Of a DNA stretch of 64,000 nucleotides, positions 9,054-18,282 are shown piece by piece. The notes under the pieces were generated by a model. The model did no database searches and was not told where the DNA came from. It saw only the letters and a program-made list of their open reading frames with translations. Source of the DNA: Collimonas rhizosphaerae (GTDB lineage Bacteria; Pseudomonadota; Gammaproteobacteria; Burkholderiales; Burkholderiaceae_D); assembly GCF_038896935.1 (NCBI RefSeq), contig NZ_JBANDC010000023.1, positions 15,953 through 79,952 on the forward strand, written 5' to 3'. The translations under genes were made by a program, and so were the position numbers. The stretch's first letter is position 1; each line of letters begins with the position of its first letter.

Positions 9054-10751
9054 TTAATAAACCAGTTTCACATCACCGCAGCTAATTGACGATAAATTGA
9101 GCGTACTTTGCCCAATACCCAGGCCCAGTAACGAGAAAGTCGTATCGAGCAAAGCACCGACAGCTCCCAATACCGGGTTTAGCACTGCACCTAAAGTAAT
9201 AAGCAGCGGATTCAGCAGGCTCAGGAGTCCACCGAAAACAAAAGTTCCCGGCTGGAGAATTCCTCCCAGGATCGCCCCCAAAGACGAACCGACAAGCTTA
9301 CTGCTAGGGCCATCTGGAGGCACACCCGCAGGAGGAGGCGGATATAAGGTTGCGCTTGTATCTGGGCTGGTCAGCGACGCATTGATGCCGAGACTGACCA
9401 AAGGTAAAACTGCGACCTGGTTCGCAGGCTTGGACACGTCGGGACATGAAAATGGCGCGCCCATGCCAGTCTGTCCGTTTGCCAGGCAAACTTCTGCCAC
9501 ACCTGTTGTTATCTTGAATGTCGCGTTTTTCGGTGCAGTACATTGCAGGCTTTGGAGTTGGGCCTGCCCCGGAGCGACATCGATGAAAAGAGGAAGATTA
9601 ACCAAGCCTAACAAAGCATTCACATTGAGCGCCAGCCGCACTTGCGCCGACGTTGCCGTCGCACCGACCCCGCCGACTCCCATCTGCGGCGGCTCAATCA
9701 GCTTTAATTGCAAGCCGACTTGCCCTAACGCACCGAGATCGATATTCGCGCCCAGATCTATCAGGTTATTCTTGTTAGCGACTTGCAAAGTCCCAACATT
9801 TATCAGATCCAGCACATTGATTTGCGCACTTAAGGCTGCAATCCCGTCTGTAGCGTTGACGTTCAGAATGTCTCCAAGTTTCAGCAGAGTCCCGCCTAAT
9901 GCCCCAGTGGTTAAATTCCCCAGTTCGGCAACATTTATGCTCGCCGCCTGCGCCGGCGACAGCGCCTGGATGGTCGCATTTATCAGCTGGGCCAAGGTTA
10001 CCTGGGTATTCAATACCTGGTCGAGAGTACCTACATTCAAACCCAGGTTATTTATAATTTGCAGCAACGAAACCTGCGACCCAAGCAATCCGTTGTAAGT
10101 CACCGCACTTAAACACACGTTACTGCCCAAGAGACCGTTGACCAAGGGATTCAGCAAGGGGCTGGTGCCGCTGCACACGGAAAGCAGCCCCGTGCCAAGA
10201 GAGAAGGTCGCATAGGGACTACTGCCCGAAGCAATTGCTTGCCCGCTGATAGTGCGCTGGCCCAGGCCAAAAAATGCCGGCACGGTCTGCACCACAACCA
10301 CCTTCACTGCATTCAGCTTGGCTCCTGCGATAGGGGCCGCAAAATAATTTGGCGCCTGCGCTACATTGACAACCGGGTCCCAGCGACCGCAAGTAACTGT
10401 AATGGTATTTGACATCTTGTTAGGAGCCGTAGTCGCAAAGCCGTTGGCCTGAGCATTCCCTATGGCAGCCAGCACAGCCGTGTCGGTTGCCGCGCATGTC
10501 GTGGGATTGCCGGCTGGAGGCGTAGTGGTCAGCTGCAATGCGCCGGCCAATGCCGCCAGGTCAGCGGTTTTTTGCAAGTCGCGTTTCATATAAAACACAT
10601 ATCCGATGTCAATCGACGACGCTAGAATAAATACAATTGATAAAAAAATCGCCACCATCACTATGATGGAACCGCTATGGTGATGTATCCCACGCTGCCG
10701 CGCGTTCGCGCCAACGGAATGGCCAACCATGGTGCCGAGAAATGCATTCAT
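9054..10751 (-). CDS. tadG: TadG-like pilus assembly protein
   Basis: This 565-residue protein has a single N-terminal membrane segment (GSIIVMVAIFLSIVFILASS) preceded by a basic, His-rich tail. DIGYVFYMKRDLQKTADLAA follows, the conserved beginning of TadG/DUF2134 proteins. The remaining 500 residues are periplasmic, rich in Leu, Gly, Asn and Val, and end with a hydrophobic region (LLNPLLITLGAVLNPVLGAV). The ATG at 10751 is chosen because the residues encoded further upstream overlap the DUF3613 gene and look unlike protein. TadG is a minor structural or scaffold component of the Flp pilus machine. It is the last pilus gene in the cluster. No von Willebrand domain was seen. Confidence 0.82.
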   Translation of the reverse strand: MNAFLGTMVGHSVGANARQRGIHHHSGSIIVMVAIFLSIVFILASSIDIGYVFYMKRDLQKTADLAALAGALQLTTTPPAGNPTTCAATDTAVLAAIGNAQANGFATTAPNKMSNTITVTCGRWDPVVNVAQAPNYFAAPIAGAKLNAVKVVVVQTVPAFFGLGQRTISGQAIASGSSPYATFSLGTGLLSVCSGTSPLLNPLVNGLLGSNVCLSAVTYNGLLGSQVSLLQIINNLGLNVGTLDQVLNTQVTLAQLINATIQALSPAQAASINVAELGNLTTGALGGTLLKLGDILNVNATDGIAALSAQINVLDLINVGTLQVANKNNLIDLGANIDLGALGQVGLQLKLIEPPQMGVGGVGATATSAQVRLALNVNALLGLVNLPLFIDVAPGQAQLQSLQCTAPKNATFKITTGVAEVCLANGQTGMGAPFSCPDVSKPANQVAVLPLVSLGINASLTSPDTSATLYPPPPAGVPPDGPSSKLVGSSLGAILGGILQPGTFVFGGLLSLLNPLLITLGAVLNPVLGAVGALLDTTFSLLGLGIGQSTLNLSSISCGDVKLVY

Positions 10752-10794
10752 GCAGGTTGCTGTTGATTTGGTATGGTTATCCGTATTGGAATGA

Positions 10795-11241
10795 TTAATT
10801 CGACGTGTTCTTCGATACTTTATTTTCAAAAAATTCCGGTAGTGGATGCTTAAAACTATCCATATAACGCGCCCAGCTAGCATCGGCTGTCGCGCCCAGC
10901 ATAGGTAAACGCGGACCTGCCACGCGTCCATCGGCTTGCGCCTGCAACAGGGCATGCGTGACGTCGCCGACGCGTATTCTGTTTTCCGGCCCGGTCGATG
11001 CCGGTGTCTCTGGCTGCTGGACAGGAGCAGCAGCCTGCGATGCAGCCGCTGCTGACTGAATCGCTGTAGGCGCGCTGGCGGTTGCAGAGACCGCCGGGGC
11101 TGGCCTGGCGGCAGGATCTTGCAGCAATTTGCCTGTAAGCGGCGACATATTCTGTGCCCAAGTACTCGAAACTCCTGCGCTTAGCAACAGTGCAGAACCG
11201 ACAAACAGCATGTATTGACCGATAGTTCCCTGTGCTTTCAT
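10795..11241 (-). CDS. DUF3613 domain-containing exported protein of the Tad locus
   Basis: This exported protein of 148 residues starts MKAQGTIGQYMLFVGSALLL. A signal peptide ends near STWAQ, and a long Ala/Pro/Ser linker follows. The C-terminal part (RVGDVTHALLQAQADGR, then WARYMDSFKHPLPEFFENK) matches the DUF3613 pattern seen in Tad loci of beta-proteobacteria. Its role is unknown. It lies between tadD and tadG, 38 bases after tadD and 43 before tadG, so it is almost certainly part of the same transcript. The ATG at 11241 is preferred to one 11 codons upstream because it gives a normal signal peptide. Confidence 0.75.
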   Translation of the reverse strand: MKAQGTIGQYMLFVGSALLLSAGVSSTWAQNMSPLTGKLLQDPAARPAPAVSATASAPTAIQSAAAASQAAAPVQQPETPASTGPENRIRVGDVTHALLQAQADGRVAGPRLPMLGATADASWARYMDSFKHPLPEFFENKVSKNTSN

Positions 11242-11279
11242 TTGCCGACCCCTTGAGCAAAAATTAAATTGCATGACTT

Positions 11280-12185
11280 TCAGCCGCCGTTGCCAAACCG
11301 GTCCAGCATCGATTGGAACGGCGTCGCCGGCAGCTGCACCGGATTTGTTTTTTTCCCGGCCGTTGCTGCAGAACCGCTCCCGACGAATTGCGCGCCCCCG
11401 GCAGAATCCTGCACCGCCGCCACGCCAGGCCGCCGCTGTCCGATTTCCGCGGCCAGGCGATATATAGCCGCGCGGCTATCCATGGACAGGTTGGCCTTGT
11501 CCATTACGGCGCGAGCTCTTTCTGCATCGCCTGAAACCAGCAGCAACAGCGCCAAATTGCCTATCATCTTGCGATTGTCAGGCGCCAGTTCTGCAGCTTG
11601 CGCCAACGGCACGCGGGCGCCGGCGAAATCTCCGCTGCGCAGCATTGCGTAACCAAGATCGCTCAGCATCACGGGATTGGTCGGCTCACGCTTTACCGCT
11701 TCCCTCAGCGAGGTGATCGCATTCCCGTAATCGCTGTTCTGTGCCGCCAGCAGGCCCAGCCCGTGCCAGGCCGCCCCCGCTTCAGGCGAATTCAGCAACT
11801 TGCGATATGCCGCTTCCGCTGCAGCTGCCTGGCTGGTTTCGCGCAATGCGTCGGCACGCAAACGCTGGACTTCCGGCGTACTGCCGTTCTGCTGCTCGTA
11901 GGCATCGATGTGCGCCAGCGAGGCAAAATACATGCCCTGCTCCTGCATCTGCCGTATCAAACCCAGGTACATGCCCTTGTTATCGGGTGTGGGCGCCTTC
12001 TCTTCCGCCTGCTGCCGCAACTGCGCCGCTTCATTCTGTTGCGCATACAACTTGGCAGAATTGCTTGCACAACCGCCAGCCAACACCGCGACCAATGCAA
12101 TGGCGAACGGTGAAAACCAGGCCGGGCAAGCCGGCCGCCGTGCCTCGTGGCTACCCGTGTCCGGGCGCATATCGAAAATCTTCAT
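11280..12185 (-). CDS. tadD: TadD-like TPR lipoprotein (pilotin)
   Basis: The protein has 301 residues. A membrane segment ends in the lipobox LAGGCAS with Cys39, predicting an outer-membrane lipoprotein. Tetratricopeptide repeats follow from about residue 105 to 260, including AAWHGLGLLAAQNSDYGNA, VMLSDLGYAMLRSGDFAGA and KMIGNLALLLLVSGDAERA. TadD acts as a pilotin helping the RcpA secretin assemble. Its start overlaps the tadC stop by four bases (ATGA), so the two are translationally coupled. Confidence 0.88.
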   Translation of the reverse strand: MKIFDMRPDTGSHEARRPACPAWFSPFAIALVAVLAGGCASNSAKLYAQQNEAAQLRQQAEEKAPTPDNKGMYLGLIRQMQEQGMYFASLAHIDAYEQQNGSTPEVQRLRADALRETSQAAAAEAAYRKLLNSPEAGAAWHGLGLLAAQNSDYGNAITSLREAVKREPTNPVMLSDLGYAMLRSGDFAGARVPLAQAAELAPDNRKMIGNLALLLLVSGDAERARAVMDKANLSMDSRAAIYRLAAEIGQRRPGVAAVQDSAGGAQFVGSGSAATAGKKTNPVQLPATPFQSMLDRFGNGG

Positions 12186-13150
12186 GCATTTGCTCCCATT
12201 CTTGACAGAGCCCTGATCACCGCCAGGAACCCGACGCCGCCGGTAATCACCAGCAGTCCTGGCAGCAAGGTCATCACCATGACTCCCGTCATCTTCACTG
12301 TCAGCTTTCCGATCTTTTCTCTCATGTCCAGCTTGCGCTGCTCGCGGATCCGTTCGCTAAACTGCTTGAGCGGTTCCTGCACCGCGCCGCCGTGATGTTC
12401 CACCTGCACCAGCAGGCGCGAAACCGCGTGCAAATCCTCATTGTCGAACACCGTCGAAAAGCGCCGCATCGATTGTTCCCGGCTGCGTCCCGTGCTGTAT
12501 TGGCGGCTGGCGATCGCCAATTCTTCCCCCAACACCGTGAGCACATTTCCGAATTCGTTTTCAATCACATGCAGGCTCTGGTCGACCGACAAACCCACGC
12601 CTTGCAATAAGCGCAGCAAGTCAATCAGCAAGGGCAATTCCTCGGCCGCCAGCCGCTGGCGCTTGAGCGCGACGCTCCGCATGATCCATTTCGGCAGCAT
12701 ATGGCCCAAGGCAATGCCAAAAAAAAGAATCAGCAGCAGCGAAAGCCATCCTCCGCGAGGAATCAGAAAAAACCCAAGCAGAGGCAAGCTGACTGCAAGC
12801 ACCGCTCGCGCCAGAAAAAACAAGGATTTACCACGCACGTCATTGACATTGCATTGATCCAGCAGATGGCGATCTTCTTCCGCCACCAGCTGACGTCCTA
12901 CCGGCGTATCAAGCCAGCCGGCGCTGACCGCTACCAGCCGGTCACGCAAGGATGTCGGTTTCGCACTGAGATTGGCATTGATATTGGCGCTGGCAGCCGG
13001 ACGGTCATGGGATGCGATCTTTTCGTCAATTGTGGCCAGATTTCGTTTGAGCCGCCATGCTCTCGCCAACAGAGCTCCTCCCATCAGCAACAAGGCTGCG
13101 GCCAGCAGCAGGACCGCCAGGATGATCAACGTATATTGTGTCGAATTCAC
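12182..13150 (-). CDS. tadC: Tad pilus inner-membrane protein TadC
   Basis: This 322-residue inner-membrane protein is of the type II secretion F (GspF) family. It has an N-terminal membrane helix (LIILAVLLLAAALLLMGGAL), two central helices near residues 105-150, a cytoplasmic helical bundle with LPLLIDLLRLLQGVGLSVDQ, and a C-terminal helix (VMTLLPGLLVITGGVGFLAV). The start codon is GTG with GGGGA upstream. TadC is thought to form, with TadB, the membrane platform driven by the TadA ATPase. It overlaps tadD by four bases. Confidence 0.9.
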   Translation of the reverse strand: MNSTQYTLIILAVLLLAAALLLMGGALLARAWRLKRNLATIDEKIASHDRPAASANINANLSAKPTSLRDRLVAVSAGWLDTPVGRQLVAEEDRHLLDQCNVNDVRGKSLFFLARAVLAVSLPLLGFFLIPRGGWLSLLLILFFGIALGHMLPKWIMRSVALKRQRLAAEELPLLIDLLRLLQGVGLSVDQSLHVIENEFGNVLTVLGEELAIASRQYSTGRSREQSMRRFSTVFDNEDLHAVSRLLVQVEHHGGAVQEPLKQFSERIREQRKLDMREKIGKLTVKMTGVMVMTLLPGLLVITGGVGFLAVIRALSRMGANA

Positions 13151-13189
13151 TTTATCCCCGCTTCATATAACGCTTGGCAGCATTACCTG

Positions 13190-14119
13190 CTACACCGTTT
13201 TTGCCAGTCGATACAGGCCGTAGCCGCCCACCACTTCGAGCACGACCGCGCCAACCAGCATTTTTTTCCCGATCGGGTCCTGCCACATGCTTGCAAACAT
13301 ATTGTTATTAAAAATGATCAGGAAAATACCAATAGCGATCGGCAAGATGCCCATGATCCAGGCCGACAAACGAATTTCGGCAGACAGCGAAACCAATTCA
13401 TTCTGTGCATGTTCCAGGTCGCGCATGAAAGCTGCCATGCGTTCCAGGACCAGGTCCGAACGTCCGCCAAAGCGAGTCGACACACCAATCACGGCAGCGA
13501 CCAGATCCAGTTCCTTGAATCGGTAAATGGCAGCTTGCAAACGCAATGCATGTTCCAGCTCAACGCCGGCCTGCACCTGTCGGTTTGCACGGTCCAGTAT
13601 CACCCGCAACGCCCCCTCAGTGCTCAAGATACCGGTCTGGAAGGCCGAGCCGATACTGTTGCCTATTGTGACCAGGCGCACCAGGGTATCGAGGAACCCC
13701 GGCAATTGCCGCACCATGGTCCGCTGCAATTTGGCCGTCCGCAGCCAGAAATAAAAATAGACCAGCATCGTATATAACAGCAGCGTTCCGACTGCTGACA
13801 ATGCGCCACCCAATATCAATGCCAGCAGCGTCAGGCAGATTCCAGGGACCAGCAGCTGGACGTACAGTTTGCCGCTAGGATGCTGGATCCCTGCGCGCAA
13901 GAAGAAATGGCGCAAGGCTTCTATCGACACTTGCAGTTGCGGCGCGATCTGGTTCGCATCCTGCGGTTCCTTCTGGACCAGCTGCATTCCTTGCAGCTGC
14001 CGGTTCACGAATGCAGCGCTGACGTCCTGCTGAGAGCGTTGTTGCGCGCGCTGCCACAGCCAAAGACCGGCACCGGTCAATAGCAGCGCAGCAGCAAGCA
14101 GCCAAAGAGCAATATGCAT
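13190..14119 (-). CDS. tadB: Tad pilus inner-membrane protein TadB
   Basis: This 309-residue protein is the GspF-family partner of TadC. Hydrophobic segments lie at residues 3-20, 95-135 and at the C-terminus (IMGILPIAIGIFLIIFNNNM and a last helix). The central region contains RQLPGFLDTLVRLVTIGNSI and the typical QTGILSTEGALRVILDRANR. It starts two bases after the tadA stop, so it is in one operon with tadA and tadC. Confidence 0.9.
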   Translation of the reverse strand: MHIALWLLAAALLLTGAGLWLWQRAQQRSQQDVSAAFVNRQLQGMQLVQKEPQDANQIAPQLQVSIEALRHFFLRAGIQHPSGKLYVQLLVPGICLTLLALILGGALSAVGTLLLYTMLVYFYFWLRTAKLQRTMVRQLPGFLDTLVRLVTIGNSIGSAFQTGILSTEGALRVILDRANRQVQAGVELEHALRLQAAIYRFKELDLVAAVIGVSTRFGGRSDLVLERMAAFMRDLEHAQNELVSLSAEIRLSAWIMGILPIAIGIFLIIFNNNMFASMWQDPIGKKMLVGAVVLEVVGGYGLYRLAKTV

Positions 14120-14121
14120 GA

Positions 14122-15480
14122 CTAGCGCCTCCCCGGCTGGCCACCTGTCGAACCATGGCCGAGACCGCCGGTATTCGGACTGCCGGCGCTTTGCTGCCCA
14201 AGCTGGCGCTGGCGTTGCAGTTTGGGTGCATGCGGGAAGATACCCAGCGATATCCAGCGATCCGCTTCTTCACCATCCGGTCCGATATAGCTTTCATGCC
14301 GATACAGTTCCTGCAGGGTGATGATGTTGTCGCCCATGCCGGTGACTTCGGTAATCGAGACGATGCGGCGGCGGCCATTGGAGAGCCGGCCGATCTGCAC
14401 AATGAAATCAAGGGCGCCGGCGATTTGCCGCCTGAGGCTGCTTTCGCTTCCCTGGAAGCCGGCAAACCCTGCCAGCATTTCGATCCGGTACAAGCATTCG
14501 CGCGGCGTATTGGCGTGGATCGTTCCCATCGAGCCGTCATGGCCGGTATTCATGGCTTGCAGCATTTCCAATACTTCGGCGCCGCGCACCTCGCCGACAA
14601 TAATCCGGTCCGGCCGCATCCGCAGGCTGTTGCGGATCAAGTCGCGGATACTGACTGCGCCGCTGCCTTCGAAGCCGCCCAGGCGCGATTCCAGGCGCAC
14701 CACGTGCGGATGGTTGAGCGACAGCTCTGCTGTGTCTTCCACTGTCACCACACGTTCGTTCTCCGGGATGAAAAATGCCAGTGCGTTCAGCAAAGATGTT
14801 TTACCGGAGCTGGTGCCGCCCGAGACCAGGATATTGCAACGGGCTTTGACCGCATTATCCAGCAGCGAATATATTTCCTCGTTCATGGTGCCGAGATTGA
14901 GCAGGTCGGTAGGTTTCAGCGGCTCCTTGCGGAATTTCCGGATCGACACCATTGGCCCATCCACCGACAACGGTTCGATCACCACGTTGAGCCGGCCGCC
15001 GTCGGGCAAGCGGGCGTCGACCATCGGATTCGATTCGTCCAGCCGGCGTCCCAGCGGCGCCAGGATGCGCCTGACGATGCGCAGCAGATGGGCGTTATCG
15101 GTAAAGCGCAGCGTCTCACGCTGCAATACGCCATGGCGCGAAACAAACACGTCGTTGTAACCGTTGATCAGGATATCTTCGACCGTCATGTCGGCCAGCA
15201 GGTCTTCCAGCGGCCCCAGGCCCGCCAGTTCCTTGGTCAGGGCGTCGGCGATCTGCCGTACTTCGGCTTCATTCAAGGGAATGCGCTGCAGGCGGACAAA
15301 ACCGTCGACGTCCAGATTGACGAATTGCTGGATCGCGCTGCGCGACCAGCGGCCGAACTCCGCCCCCAGTTCTTCAATCCGCGTCAGCAGATGATCGTAG
15401 GCCGCAGTCTTGATATCCTGGAATTCCTGGGTGTTTGTAAACGCTTGATCGTCGTCGGCAAATTCAATCTGGTTACTCAC
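14122..15480 (-). CDS. tadA: Tad pilus secretion ATPase TadA/CpaF
   Basis: This hexameric cytoplasmic ATPase of 452 residues powers Flp pilus extension, and in Caulobacter also retraction. Family landmarks are GPLEDLLADMTVEDILINGY in the N-terminal domain, Walker A SGGTSSGKTSLLNAL, the Asp-box VTVEDTAEL, Walker B RPDRIIVGEVRGAEVLEMLQ and the His-box GTIHANTPREC. The start is GTG at 15480 with GGGAGAA upstream. The C-terminal 35 residues are Gly/Gln-rich and probably disordered. A 113-base gap with a tetranucleotide repeat separates it from tadZ. Confidence 0.95.
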   Translation of the reverse strand: MSNQIEFADDDQAFTNTQEFQDIKTAAYDHLLTRIEELGAEFGRWSRSAIQQFVNLDVDGFVRLQRIPLNEAEVRQIADALTKELAGLGPLEDLLADMTVEDILINGYNDVFVSRHGVLQRETLRFTDNAHLLRIVRRILAPLGRRLDESNPMVDARLPDGGRLNVVIEPLSVDGPMVSIRKFRKEPLKPTDLLNLGTMNEEIYSLLDNAVKARCNILVSGGTSSGKTSLLNALAFFIPENERVVTVEDTAELSLNHPHVVRLESRLGGFEGSGAVSIRDLIRNSLRMRPDRIIVGEVRGAEVLEMLQAMNTGHDGSMGTIHANTPRECLYRIEMLAGFAGFQGSESSLRRQIAGALDFIVQIGRLSNGRRRIVSITEVTGMGDNIITLQELYRHESYIGPDGEEADRWISLGIFPHAPKLQRQRQLGQQSAGSPNTGGLGHGSTGGQPGRR

Positions 15481-15571
15481 GTTCGTTTCTCCCGTCTTTC
15501 ATCAGGGGCCGCCTTTTCCTGTCTTTTCCTGGCCAGGTTCTGAGACAGCGGCGTGCATCGTATCTAAATCG

Positions 15572-15596
15572 GCTTGCTTGCTTACTTGCTTACTTA
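15572..15596. repeat. Tetranucleotide repeat beside the tadZ stop codon
   Basis: On the minus strand, directly from the tadZ stop codon, the sequence reads six units of four bases, TAAG, TAAG, CAAG, TAAG, CAAG, CAAG. It lies in the tadZ-tadA gap and is outside coding sequence except for the stop codon. Confidence 0.7.
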
Positions 15597-16898
15597 TTTT
15601 CGCAATAAAATTTTCGGCAGCCAGCGTCCCACTCCATGTTTGTGCGCTGCCGTCTCATCATGGCTGAGCAAGCCATCAATCAGGCCGTCCACAGCTTTGA
15701 CGTAAGTATCGTGCGGAGCAACTTCATGCAGCAGCTTGCCGCGGTTGGCGCTGGAGGTCAGCTTCAGCGTACGTTCCGGCAAAGTCGCCAGCAAGGGCAA
15801 TTTGAAACGCTCGGCAATCTGGTTTGCCGCCATGCCGAAACGGTCGTCGTAACGGTTCACCACCAGGTGGCGCTTGCCGTCGTCGGGATGGCGGCCGTTC
15901 AGTTCCTGCAAGGTGCCCGCCAGCGATACCAGGGCGCCGACGCTCTGGTCGGTCACCAGCCATACCTGGTCGGCGGCGCCGGTCAGGTTGGCGATGAATT
16001 CATGATTGGTGAAGCCGCCGAGATCGGCGATCAATACGTCAAAGTACAGGCGCAGCCGATCCAGCAAGGCCAGTGCATCGTGGTGCGACACCGTGCGCAT
16101 TTCGCTCAGGCTGTGCGGCAGCGAAATCACGGTAACGCCGCCAGGGCTGCGCGGCAGTGCCGTATGCACAAGGGTCTCGTCAAAACGGCGCAGGTTGCGC
16201 ACCGCTTCGGCAAAATCGAAATTGCCGTTGGCGCTCAGGTACAGCTTGCCATCCCCGGCCGGCAAGCCCAGGTCAAGCAATGCGACCCGGCTGTCGGTCG
16301 CATTCCGCTTGCCGCCGTGACTGGTATTGCGCAGCTGGATCATGTCCGCCAGGTGCGCTGCCAATGTGCTGGTGCCGATACCCGGACGTACGCCGAGCAA
16401 GGTCACTAGCTGGCCGCGCTTGACCGGCGCCGGGGCTCGCGCAGCAGCCTTGGCCAGCACCCGCTGCACCACATCGCGCGCTTCATCCTCGGAAGCGCTG
16501 ACGTCGATGAAATCGCTGACGCCTGCACGCAAGGCCGCAATCGTCCCTTCGGGAAACGCCATGGAGCCGACCGCCACCAAAGGCAAAGTCGGAAGGGTTT
16601 TACTCAGGGCGCGCGCCAATTCGGTTGCATGCGCGGTTGTGCCCAGAGAGTCAAGCGACAGGACGCCGGCGTGGTCGCTTACTTGCTCTATACCTGAGAA
16701 ATCCAGCAGCACCAGCAAAGGATTGAGCTCCACTATGCGCGACAGCAATTCCGCTACATCGGCTTTTTCCTGCAATAGCGTGCCCCATTTGCCAAGGGCC
16801 GCACCCAGCCATTCTGCTTGCGTGCTGTTGCGCGAACAGAAGACGAAACGGCTAAGCGCCGTCAGTTCATTCAAAGCCTTGTTACGAGCATTCATCAT
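15594..16898 (-). CDS. tadZ: Tad pilus localisation protein TadZ/CpaE
   Basis: TadZ is a 434-residue MinD/ParA-like protein that places the pilus machine at the cell pole. The N-terminal 130 residues form an atypical receiver-like domain (PLLVLLDFSG). The ATPase domain has a deviant P-loop region (LLGVRPGIGTSTLAAHLADM), lacking the usual KGGxGKT sequence, and VALLDLGLPAGDGKLYLSAN as switch region; LIADLGGFTNHE follows. ATG at 16898 was chosen over TTG at 16907; the next ATG is also possible. It is 21 bases from rcpA and so probably co-transcribed. Confidence 0.88.
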   Translation of the reverse strand: MMNARNKALNELTALSRFVFCSRNSTQAEWLGAALGKWGTLLQEKADVAELLSRIVELNPLLVLLDFSGIEQVSDHAGVLSLDSLGTTAHATELARALSKTLPTLPLVAVGSMAFPEGTIAALRAGVSDFIDVSASEDEARDVVQRVLAKAAARAPAPVKRGQLVTLLGVRPGIGTSTLAAHLADMIQLRNTSHGGKRNATDSRVALLDLGLPAGDGKLYLSANGNFDFAEAVRNLRRFDETLVHTALPRSPGGVTVISLPHSLSEMRTVSHHDALALLDRLRLYFDVLIADLGGFTNHEFIANLTGAADQVWLVTDQSVGALVSLAGTLQELNGRHPDDGKRHLVVNRYDDRFGMAANQIAERFKLPLLATLPERTLKLTSSANRGKLLHEVAPHDTYVKAVDGLIDGLLSHDETAAHKHGVGRWLPKILLRK

Positions 16899-16919
16899 GT
16901 GATCCAAGAAATTGGGCGC

Positions 16920-18227
16920 TTATTTTGAAAATCCCGGCAATTCGTCGCGGCTCGCTCCTCCTAGCAGATAACTTCCCCACGCGGTGCCAGCGGTATTGCG
17001 GCGTTCCTCGGTTTCGCCAGGCAATGGCAGCGGCACATTTTTTGCGATTGGCTGGACAATGTGCGGAGTGACGATAATCACCAATTCCTTTTCGTCCTGG
17101 GAGTAACTCAGATTACGGAAGAAGCTGCCGATAATAGGCAAATCACCCAGCAGTGGAATTTTTTTGACATTGGATAGCGTAGTGCGTGAAACCAGGCCGC
17201 CGATGATGAAGCTTTCGCCGTCGCCCAACTCGACCGTCGTATCTGCACGCCGGGTATTAATCGACGGCACGGATACGGTGTCTGTGATGACGACCTTGGT
17301 ATAGTCGACGTCGCTTGCTTCCGGTGCGACCTTGAGAGCGATCCGGCCTTTCGCCAGTATGGTCGGCGAAACAGTCAAGCCGATCCCGAAAGGTTTGTAG
17401 ACGATCGTGGTGGTGCCAAGGCCGCCGGACTGCGGAATTGGCAGTTCGCCGCCAGCCAGGAAACTCGCACTTTGGCCGGAGAGAGCGGTCAGCGATGGCT
17501 CCGCCAGCACGCGCGCCATGCCATTTCCTTCAATCAGGCGCAAGTTGCTGCTCAAACTGTAACTACCTCGGCTGAACTTCGTCAGCAAACCGAACGCAGA
17601 CGATGCCGTAGTCAGCCCACCGTTGGAAGCGAGGTTGCTGCCCAGGTTAAAACTGAAATTGCCGCGGTTTACCAGCAGCCCGAAATCGAAACCGACTTCC
17701 TTCAATACCGATTTGCTGAATTCGACGATCTTGACATCGATCTGCACCACGTTGCCGCTATCGATGGTCGAGATATCGAGCACCTTACCCTTGCCTGCCG
17801 CGTCCGCAGCGGCAGCACTGCTTTTTATATGGTCCAGAAGCGATGGCGCCTGTCCGCTGATCACGCTGGCAGCGCCACGCACCTTCACGTCGGCCCCGCC
17901 TTGCCCGGCCACAGCCGCCTGCAAGTCACCTTGTACCGTAATCCTCCATGTATTGGCCGGCATGCCCTTGGCCCATGCCGTCACGGTGGTGACGCCGGCT
18001 TTTTTCCCGACCAGGATCACGCTGCCATTTTTGCCGCCGGAACCACGCACCATCAATACATCCGCCACTTCCGGATCGGCTATCGCAATGCGTTCCAGCG
18101 TACCCGCAACCGGCAGGTTTTGCTGTTCGTGCATGGCGAGCGTGATATCCGCAGTGGCAGCCATGGAAAAGACTGGAATTGCACTCGCGCTTAACAGCAA
18201 TGGCAGGGCTAGTTCGTGAATTTTCAT
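16920..18227 (-). CDS. rcpA: Flp pilus outer-membrane secretin RcpA/CpaC
   Basis: This 435-residue exported protein begins with a signal peptide (MKIHELALPLLLSASAIPVFSM). A BON-like/N-terminal secretin region follows (LERIAIADPEVADVLMVRGS), then the secretin core, with VQIDVKIVEFSKSVLKEVGF, ARVLAEPSLTALSGQSASFL and GELPIPQSGG. The C-terminal core has GDGESFIIGGLVSR and VKKIPLLGDLPIIGSFFRN. It forms the outer-membrane pore for the Flp pilus. All canonical secretin blocks are present. It lies between rcpC and tadZ in the operon. Confidence 0.93.
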   Translation of the reverse strand: MKIHELALPLLLSASAIPVFSMAATADITLAMHEQQNLPVAGTLERIAIADPEVADVLMVRGSGGKNGSVILVGKKAGVTTVTAWAKGMPANTWRITVQGDLQAAVAGQGGADVKVRGAASVISGQAPSLLDHIKSSAAAADAAGKGKVLDISTIDSGNVVQIDVKIVEFSKSVLKEVGFDFGLLVNRGNFSFNLGSNLASNGGLTTASSAFGLLTKFSRGSYSLSSNLRLIEGNGMARVLAEPSLTALSGQSASFLAGGELPIPQSGGLGTTTIVYKPFGIGLTVSPTILAKGRIALKVAPEASDVDYTKVVITDTVSVPSINTRRADTTVELGDGESFIIGGLVSRTTLSNVKKIPLLGDLPIIGSFFRNLSYSQDEKELVIIVTPHIVQPIAKNVPLPLPGETEERRNTAGTAWGSYLLGGASRDELPGFSK

Positions 18228-18282
18228 GAGTTACGGTCAATCCTGTTATTGATATAAGCCCGTCATTGAAAAACTTCTCGCG

